Of a stretch of 64,000 bases of DNA, positions 58,231 through 64,000 are shown in pieces. The stretch comes from Acidobacteriota bacterium (GTDB lineage: Bacteria > Acidobacteriota > Thermoanaerobaculia > Gp7-AA8), in assembly GCA_021325515.1 (NCBI GenBank), contig JAJPHC010000057.1, forward strand, positions 62,001 to 126,000, read 5' to 3'. The position numbers and the translations under genes are program-made. Within the stretch, counting starts at the first letter, position 1; every line of letters starts with the position of its first letter. The notes beneath the pieces are model-generated. The model did not search any database. It was not told where the DNA came from and saw only the letters and a list, made by a program, of their open reading frames with translations.

Positions 58231-59301
58231 ATGCGAAACAAGAAAAATAGAGACTCTGAACGCAATGTCGCGTTACCCGGCTTGGCAGCACCATCGATTC
58301 GCTGGGGCCAACGCCAGAATGCTTCGGCCTCTACGTCCGTCGTTGATCGTCGAGGCTCCTCGACTTCGATTCTGCGTTCCGCCGCGATCGAGGATGCTGT
58401 GGCGCTATGTCGGAGGGTGGATTCTGATCCCGCGCTTTCGCGACTTGTCAGACTGCAACATGTAAATCGGCGTGATCCCGCAATCAGAGTTGCCCGCTCC
58501 GAGCTATTCGCTGCTGCGAACGAAGTTGCTCTCAGGCTCTTTCGTGAGTTTCTTCAACGTCCTGATGCCAGAGAACTCCTTGCGCACGTCACTCGCCGCC
58601 AGTTGCCGAGCCAGAGATTTCTCGACAATGTTCAAGCGCCGACTGAGATAGAGGACGCGTTGTACGCAATCTCAGACCTAATGGCCGAGCTCAAAGACCC
58701 TTGCCAGGGATCAGTCAAGAAAGAACGACGCCACGGCATTGTCAGACGGCCTTATGACGCGATGCCTCTCGTGTATCCCAGTGGTCAGCTCCGACCGACG
58801 GGAGCCTATTTCAAGGATATCGACCGACTTGAATGGGTTTGGGTGCCGCTCGCCACCGTAACGCTTACAAGCGTAGATGGGGAGGACTATGAAGAGTCCG
58901 CACCCGCGACGGATTCGAGCGGAGATGTTGCGGCGCGGACATTCTTCTACTGGCGTGGGCTGTCGCTCTCAGCTGCATACAAGCACAGCGAGCGGAAAGA
59001 ATCTGTCGCTGGGCGAAGGAGGGCTAAGAAGCATCCCACCATCCCAGGCCTACATGAACTGGACGGTCATCTCATGGTCCATATTCCTACCTACCTCGCG
59101 GAGCGGGTCGAAAGGAGGACTCAGAACTGGTCGAAGGAGGCCGCGACTCTCGCTCGCCCACGCGTGACATCCGCGCGGGGACTAACGCGATCCGAGAAGC
59201 TACTCCAACAGTTGGAAACTGAAGGTGTAGATGTCGCCGTCCTGCGCAAAGAGTGGGAGGAGCAGATCGCGAACGAGAGGCGGCTCGGAATCTTCGACTG
59301 A
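58231..59301 (+). CDS. Unrecognised 356-aa protein, second of pair
   Basis: 356 residues, soluble. The first 50 residues are basic and disordered (NKKNRDSERNVAL). Next come helices with AVALCRRVDSDPALSRLVRLQHV and EVALRLFREFLQRPDARELLAH, and a central part with FYWRGLSLSAAYKHSERKES. The tail is charged (LTRSEKLLQQLETEGVDVAVLRKEWEEQIANERR). No domain is clear. Its position next to a tRNA island junction suggests accessory DNA. Confidence 0.5.
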   Translation: MRNKKNRDSERNVALPGLAAPSIRWGQRQNASASTSVVDRRGSSTSILRSAAIEDAVALCRRVDSDPALSRLVRLQHVNRRDPAIRVARSELFAAANEVALRLFREFLQRPDARELLAHVTRRQLPSQRFLDNVQAPTEIEDALYAISDLMAELKDPCQGSVKKERRHGIVRRPYDAMPLVYPSGQLRPTGAYFKDIDRLEWVWVPLATVTLTSVDGEDYEESAPATDSSGDVAARTFFYWRGLSLSAAYKHSERKESVAGRRRAKKHPTIPGLHELDGHLMVHIPTYLAERVERRTQNWSKEAATLARPRVTSARGLTRSEKLLQQLETEGVDVAVLRKEWEEQIANERRLGIFD

Positions 59302-59509
59302 CTGGGTGGTTCAAAATTTCGTGCGGTCGCGATGGTTTGCCGTCTACGCGGGACTCTTCGAGTAGGTCTCTAGTTCGGTCTCTATCGCGCGCTTTTCGAC
59401 CGTCGTTGACGCTCGTGGATCACAGGGACGCGTGGTAAGATGCACAAAGCGTCTATTGGTTCTCTTGGGTGAAGTAACTATCGGAGAACGCAGCGGTTCG
59501 CGGCGTCGG

Positions 59510-59585
59510 GCGGGCGTAGCTCAGTTGGTAGAGTAGGAGCTTCCCAAGCTCTTGGTCGCGGGTTCGAGTCCCGTCGCCCGCTCCA
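59510..59585 (+). tRNA. tRNA-Gly(CCC)
   Basis: A 76-nt cloverleaf: acceptor GCGGGCG/CGCCCGC, D-arm GCTC...GAGT, anticodon stem GGAGC/GCTCT with loop TTCCCAA giving anticodon CCC, T-arm GCGGG-TTCGAGT-CCCGT and encoded CCA. All stems close with only two G-U pairs at ends. Its 3' half is repeated at 60954-60998. Confidence 0.95.
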
Positions 59586-60153
59586 AATTAACTACTTCGA
59601 AATTCTGGTGTTTGCACATTCAATTTTAGTACGTCCCTTATTTGTTCTCTGCTCGGATGGTACCGGGGGTGGTACTCGGTACTGCAGAAGCTCGGCGATT
59701 AAGCGAGGCGCGCATCACTTCGAGTGCGGCTTCGCTCGTGAGGCATGTCCCAATGCCGCCGGATCAAAGACTCGAGGGTCGTTGCATTGCTGGCCATATT
59801 CACGGGCTCACTTGGAAGCACAATGAAGCACATTATTTTGCAAAGGCGTTTGATAACGACGAGAAATGCGCCGGCGTCCAAGTCGCGGATTGGCGCTACG
59901 CTCCGCCGCGACCGAAGCGAGTTCGATGATCGCGAAGGGCCGAAACGGGAAGCGCGCGCCGATCTGCTGTGTGTCGCATACTGATCGAACATCGCGGTGA
60001 ACCTCTTACGCTTCGCGAGATCGTCTCACGGTTGGCGTCAGTAGGCATTCGTACCACCGCGAGTACCGTTTGTTCCTCTGATTTGCGGCGCTGAACGTCG
60101 AGCGTCGCAAACGTGGCCGTCCGAAACGTGGATCGAGCTGACAACGACCGCGG
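59586..60153. other. 568-bp spacer inside the tRNA-bounded segment
   Basis: No intact gene. A short frame at 59966-60094 reads RILIEHRGEPLTLREIVSRLASVGIRTTAST, like a helix-turn-helix end, and then stops, so it may be gene debris of a repressor. Other frames lack ribosome sites. Confidence 0.4.
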
Positions 60154-60744
60154 TCACTGTTTTGCCGGTGCCTGCGAAGCCAGATACCTAAGAAAGCCAC
60201 GCGCTGTGATTACGATCTCGTCGGTGGTGGCTCCTCGTGCCCTTCTTCCGTACAGCCGTACCGCGAAGGAAATGGGGATTGGTGAAAATGCTGGGTCTAC
60301 GGCATAGAAGGCGGTTATGCCGTCTGCGACTTCATCAAGCGTGCAATCGCACGCCGATGGCGAAGCATCTCCAGTCGCGGCATCTGAAAATGCAATGAGG
60401 TAGAGCAGGCGCTGAGACGTGTCGAGCTGACGCCATAGCCGACCGTTTGCGTGTCCATCGGTGTAGCTCGTTACTTGCGAGACTGGTACGAGGATGTTGT
60501 TCACGGCGGGAGCCGGAGTCGCGATTTGCTTCGCGGCAGCGATGGCCTCTCGCTGCATCTGTTCCTCGTGCTCGAACTGACGACGCTGCATTGCTTCTTC
60601 GTGATGTCGCTTGATCATCTCGTCCAGGTCCCTCGAAACTTGATCGGAAGATGGAACAACGACGACATTCTGTGCTAATAGATTCGAGCTGACTCCGGCG
60701 GCAAGGAAAATCAAGACTGCGACTACATTCCTGCTTGCGTGCAT
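60154..60744 (-). CDS. Secreted protein of unknown function
   Basis: 196 residues with signal peptide (AVLIFLAAGVSSNLLAQ). Residues 30-70 are a charged helix (SRDLDEMIKRHHEEAMQRRQFEHEEQMQRE). The later part has RLWRQLDTSQRLLYLIAFSDA, a Cys pair in SACDCTLDEVADGITAFY, and FAVRLYGRRARGATTDE. It lies between the tRNA gene and its 3' repeat. Function unknown. Confidence 0.6.
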   Translation of the reverse strand: MHASRNVVAVLIFLAAGVSSNLLAQNVVVVPSSDQVSRDLDEMIKRHHEEAMQRRQFEHEEQMQREAIAAAKQIATPAPAVNNILVPVSQVTSYTDGHANGRLWRQLDTSQRLLYLIAFSDAATGDASPSACDCTLDEVADGITAFYAVDPAFSPIPISFAVRLYGRRARGATTDEIVITARGFLRYLASQAPAKQ

Positions 60745-60953
60745 GAGGAATCCTTTCGCGGTCGTCAGGTGGTCCGACGAGTCTAGCTGTCTGTCGCATG
60801 TGTCGCAATCCGAGAACTTGGTGAGGGTGGGCCGGGTGGTAGACGTAGTACACCTGTAGCTCGCGGATAAACCGTGAATCTTGGGGATGGCTCGTAAAAT
60901 GGTGAATTCTGTCGATCACCTAGGATCACCCAAGCTCCCCCGACCCAGCGGCG

Positions 60954-60998
60954 TGCTTCCCAAGCTCTTGGCGGGTTCGAGTCCCGTCGCCCGCTCCA
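60954..60998 (+). repeat. Partial tRNA-Gly 3' repeat (att-like)
   Basis: From GCTTCCCAAGCTCTTGG to CCCGCTCCA, identical to the tRNA from its anticodon loop onward except for a 3-nt gap in the variable loop. It forms a direct repeat with 59540-59585 and bounds a 1.4-kb segment. This is the usual outcome of site-specific integration at a tRNA 3' end. No integrase gene lies inside, so the element is a remnant. The rest of 60745-61295 has no supported gene. Confidence 0.75.
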
Positions 60999-61295
60999 AT
61001 AAATCAATTTACTTAGAACCAGAAGGCGACTTCAGTTTCGACGGAATCACGACGACGCAATGGCCCAAACGCCGCGCGTGCCCTTCCGAGGACTCGACGT
61101 TGCTGGTATCGCGCTCTCGATACGGGAGCCACTCCTTCCCACGCCAGAACGCAATCTGAGAACTTGGGTTGCCTCGGCAATTTCGGATGTTCTTGGACTG
61201 AATGAATTTCTACCGGCTCACTGTAAGGGAGGCGCGGACGAGCATGTCCGCACCTCCACGGTCATTCTTGCCGGATTGCACGCTTAGCATCCCAA

Positions 61296-62168
61296 TCAAT
61301 GAATCAGCTTCTCCAGGGGCGCGAACAACCGGTTGTCGATCCGAGCCGTTGGCCAGGACATGATGTCGGAGGCCGCGAGCGATATCGCCGCGGGCGGCTC
61401 TTTGTATAAAACGGCAACGATGACCGGATCCGACGCCTGAACGGTGTAGACACCCTTCTGAGAAGCCGATGCGGAAACCTTCAGGTCCGTACCGCTCAGC
61501 ATGCCCGCGGCGGCAACGCTGTCGAGCTTCGCCTTGATTCCCACGTCAACGCTGTCATCGAGCTCGATCTCGGCCGTGTATCCGGTGACCTCCACGTCCG
61601 CCGCCCCGATGATGAAGTCTCGCTTTTGAATGTGGTCGTCAATCTTGTCACGCAGCAAGTGGTCCTTGTTCGCCTTTGCGAACGCATCCCAGTCAACCCT
61701 GTGGTTCGCTGCCTTCTTGGCGGATAGCTTCACCTTCACGCCGTGCTTCCAGTCGGTCTTCACACCGAGGTTGACGTAGTCATACAGCGCGGGGACTGTG
61801 GCGTCGATTCCAAGACTCTTAGAAATCTGGTTGCTCAGATCGCGTGGTGGAAGACTACCGGCCACAACAATCGACTTCAGAGCCTTCGTCTTCTGTTCCT
61901 CAGTGACGTTGTCAGCCCACCAGTTCCCTGGATATCCGATGAACCACGACGCATCCGGAGACGCGACCTTGCCGTTTTCCATCTCTTTCAGATACATCGA
62001 GCCGGCGCCAAATGTCCCGACTGGCGACGAGCGGAACACGTAGCTCTTGAGCTCACTGTGTCCGGCGTAGACGCCTTTCAGCGCCTTTTGCATTTCCTTC
62101 TCATATGAGTGACTACAAGATGCCAGCACTGCTGCTGCGAACAGCCAGACGACGACCGAACGAATCAT
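61296..62168 (-). CDS. Lipoprotein of unknown function
   Basis: 290 residues. Lipobox LASCSHS (Cys18). Residues 40-110 include VYAGHSELKSYVFRSSPVG, SWFIGYPGNWWADNVTEEQK. Middle and end are beta-rich with VTGYTAEIELDDSVDVGIKAKLDS and VYTVQASDPVIVAVLYKEP. It is 18 bp after the protease-like gene on the same strand. I cannot name the family. Confidence 0.65.
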   Translation of the reverse strand: MIRSVVVWLFAAAVLASCSHSYEKEMQKALKGVYAGHSELKSYVFRSSPVGTFGAGSMYLKEMENGKVASPDASWFIGYPGNWWADNVTEEQKTKALKSIVVAGSLPPRDLSNQISKSLGIDATVPALYDYVNLGVKTDWKHGVKVKLSAKKAANHRVDWDAFAKANKDHLLRDKIDDHIQKRDFIIGAADVEVTGYTAEIELDDSVDVGIKAKLDSVAAAGMLSGTDLKVSASASQKGVYTVQASDPVIVAVLYKEPPAAISLAASDIMSWPTARIDNRLFAPLEKLIH

Positions 62169-62186
62169 GATTCCTCCCTTTCCTGT

Positions 62187-64000
62187 TCAGTAGGTGAATG
62201 AGACGTAGGTGCTGAGGAAGTGCTGCTGGTCGAGCTTCAGTTCGTCGCCGGTCGCGGTGGTCCCATCGAAAGTAAGCGATATCAGGGGCGAAGGACCGGC
62301 AACATAGCGGGCGTTGTTCCTGTCGTAATGGCGTACCCACACCACCGGTTTTCCGCCAGACTCTCCGAGATAGAAGGTGTAATGCTGATCGGAGAGTGCG
62401 GGATCCGCCGGCACTGTGAGCGTCATCGTGCGGCTGTCGTTTGCGCCGCCGAAGGACAGATGGAATGTCCCTTTCGCGATGCTCACCACCTTCCCGTTGG
62501 CGCCGAGCAGTTGGACGCCACGTCCCGACAGCAGCATGCGCGGATCGAAGAAGCCGCCAGCGGTGATTTCGTCTTTGACCTTCGGAATCATCAGCGACGC
62601 GTCGATCACTTCGCGCCGCATCGCAAACGGTCCGGTGCCATCGAGGAGATGCTTGAGCCACGCTGATGTTGCAACCACCGGACTGGCAAAGCTTGCCCCG
62701 TGATCGGCCGGCGCGATCGCCAGGTGTTGGAAGCCGCAACCCGGCGCAATGACGTCGACCGATGACGGATACTTCGAATTCGTCGTGGACCCCCAAATCA
62801 TTCCGCTAGGGTCCCCGTATGTGACAGTGACGAAGTTCTCCCACTTCGAGCTAGCGGCCTGCAGCGGAGCAACCGGAGTCGTCTCTCCGGGGTCATCGAG
62901 TGCTGCGACTACTCCAAAACTCTGAGTGCCCACCAGGAACCGCGGCGCGATGATCTGCAACGCATCTGACGTCACGGCAAGTGAGAAGTTCACCCATGCG
63001 TGATTCTTCTCGAACCACTTCCACATCAGTGCTTGAATGAGAAGGTCGGGGACATTTTGTATGCTCCCGGTGTCGGTCACGAACGGTTTGTCGATCCACT
63101 TTTTCGCATCGTCGAAGTAGCTCTTGAATTTCGGCTCGTTGTAGACGGCAAGACGAAAAGCCTCGAGGTCATTCTTCAATCCGGGATTCCGCTTCGGATT
63201 CAGCTCCACGGTCTGGATGTACGGATCGAGATCCGAGAGACCGAGCAACTGGGTTACGTAATGAGCGACGCTCAAGACCTTGCTGCCATGACCGGCCGAC
63301 ACGGGGTCGGTGTCGTTCACATCCCAGTCGATGATGACCAGCGGTTCTGCCGCCGCCTTCTTTTTTAGCGCCGCGAGTGCGGGGCCGTAGCTCGACTGCC
63401 GGTTCTTATAAAGATCGATATACGGCGAGCTCGCAAACCACGCCGGACACTTTGCACAATCGGCGGGAGCGCTCGAATCGAGCAGGCGCACCTGCGCGAA
63501 TCCATCTTCGGAAATCACGAGCGCATGCGCGAAGAAGTTCGCGCGCGGCAGATTTGCCGCGAGATGGACGAGCGTCGCCGCATCGAAGCGGAGCTCCGTC
63601 GTCGTGGCGCGCCGATTTGGGGACTTCTTCGCTTCGAGCAGGCGATTGTCTATGAAGTTGTGTTCCGGCGTCGCCGCCGGCGGGGCGTAGGCGGAGGTCC
63701 CGAGATCGAATGAGCGAATCGCGGGCGCGAAATCGAACGTCGTGTTCGCGCGTACCGGCACGGGCGGCAGCTTCAGCTCGTTCTTTCGCTGCTCCGGAGT
63801 CAGGGTTGCGGATGCGGCGTGCATCGCGCCGATGAGCGCATCGGTCGTCTCGGGTCCTGCCCCCTTGTAATAGTCGAGGTAACGGTCGAGGACAGTCGCA
63901 TAGGCGTCGCCAGCTTTTCTCGGAACGACCGGCCACTGGTCGTACGGCACGGCGCGCGTGGCCAGAGTCAGGATGTCGGCGCGTTCGGAGTCGGAAATCG
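62187..64000 (-). CDS. Subtilase-like (S8-type) protein, 5' end beyond window
   Basis: At least 604 residues; the frame remains open to position 64000 so the N-terminus is missing (GTG 63950 is unlikely to be the start). The visible S8 landmarks are VIIDWDVNDTDPVSAGHGSKVLSVAHY (Asp and His region) and ADHGASFASPVVATSAWLK (Ser region, canonical GTSMASP replaced by GASFASP). The C-terminus is a beta domain (RTMTLTVPADPALSDQHYTFYLGE). Several Cys (APGCGFQ, CAKCPAW) occur. The Asp and His regions are unusual, so the catalytic state is uncertain. Confidence 0.65.
   Translation of the reverse strand, partial: ISDSERADILTLATRAVPYDQWPVVPRKAGDAYATVLDRYLDYYKGAGPETTDALIGAMHAASATLTPEQRKNELKLPPVPVRANTTFDFAPAIRSFDLGTSAYAPPAATPEHNFIDNRLLEAKKSPNRRATTTELRFDAATLVHLAANLPRANFFAHALVISEDGFAQVRLLDSSAPADCAKCPAWFASSPYIDLYKNRQSSYGPALAALKKKAAAEPLVIIDWDVNDTDPVSAGHGSKVLSVAHYVTQLLGLSDLDPYIQTVELNPKRNPGLKNDLEAFRLAVYNEPKFKSYFDDAKKWIDKPFVTDTGSIQNVPDLLIQALMWKWFEKNHAWVNFSLAVTSDALQIIAPRFLVGTQSFGVVAALDDPGETTPVAPLQAASSKWENFVTVTYGDPSGMIWGSTTNSKYPSSVDVIAPGCGFQHLAIAPADHGASFASPVVATSAWLKHLLDGTGPFAMRREVIDASLMIPKVKDEITAGGFFDPRMLLSGRGVQLLGANGKVVSIAKGTFHLSFGGANDSRTMTLTVPADPALSDQHYTFYLGESGGKPVVWVRHYDRNNARYVAGPSPLISLTFDGTTATGDELKLDQQHFLSTYVSFTY

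Noticed and set aside
59400-59509. Sigma-70 promoter for tRNA-Gly (TTGACG and TAAGAT)
   Set aside because: The two boxes are 24 bases apart, too far for a normal promoter.
60783-61007. A minus-strand frame reading WSGRRDSNPP
   Set aside because: This is the antisense of tRNA 3' sequence, a well-known annotation artefact.
61060-61287. A 75-codon plus-strand frame next to the tRNA repeat
   Set aside because: No ribosome site, no recognisable protein and it lies in the integration scar.

Overview
The window looks like chromosome from a GC-rich, Gram-negative environmental bacterium. Supporting signs are the periplasmic and outer-membrane systems (RND pump, TolC-type factors, lipoproteins), GTG starts, tight 4-bp gene overlaps, CHASE2 kinases and multicopper oxidases. 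The mix suggests Acidobacteriota or a related soil/sediment phylum, but no rRNA or ribosomal marker is present, so the phylum is an inference.

Positions 1-17650 are a metal-resistance block: CDF efflux, a MerT / HMA-thioredoxin / CopZ / CsoR operon under a CsoR-type operator (its terminal CDF gene is frameshifted), a PepSY protein, a 39-aa Met-rich microprotein with an ArsP-type permease, a sialidase-fold protein, a Met/His-repeat copper-binding lipoprotein, a TolC lipoprotein, two multicopper oxidases (one fused to a DUF4396 membrane domain) and a cytochrome c. Positions 18000-25100 hold three secreted metzincin proteases, an XRE-cupin regulator with a candidate operator, and a helix-hairpin-helix/nuclease-like protein.

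Positions 25100-50100 are the core copper island. CusC, CusB and a CusA carrying a C-terminal DUF3347-like domain are followed by interleaved DUF3347 proteins and three members of an unrecognised Cys-rich family (CCCxCN ... GCGGM). Further along are microproteins, a nuclease-like pair, a cyclase-YHS fusion, a methyltransferase, a one-heme outer-membrane protein, a Met-rich propeller-like protein, a FecR protein and a CHASE2 kinase/NtrC pair. Four small exported Cys-rich proteins (10223, 25164, 34956, 42220) stand ahead of effector genes. Three of them share a C-terminus ending N-[SD]-x-F-x-I and the fourth matches more weakly; this is the best candidate in the window for an undescribed metal-sensing or metal-handling module.

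Positions 50200-55200 hold a deleted copy of the microprotein/permease locus, then a sulfur module: SQR-like flavoprotein, DsrE, and an ArsR-rhodanese fusion with a perfect 18-bp palindrome, divergent from a sterol-desaturase-like protein and a cysteine desulfurase. Positions 55200-64000 contain unrecognised genes, a tRNA-Gly(CCC) whose 3' half is repeated 1.4 kb downstream (probable integration scar), a lipoprotein and a subtilase-like protein running off the window.

The window carries many broken or duplicated pieces (CDF, PAP2, DUF305, site-2-protease CBS tail, alpha/beta hydrolase, two segmental duplications), indicating a plastic accessory region. All functions are inferred from sequence reading; no database search was run.
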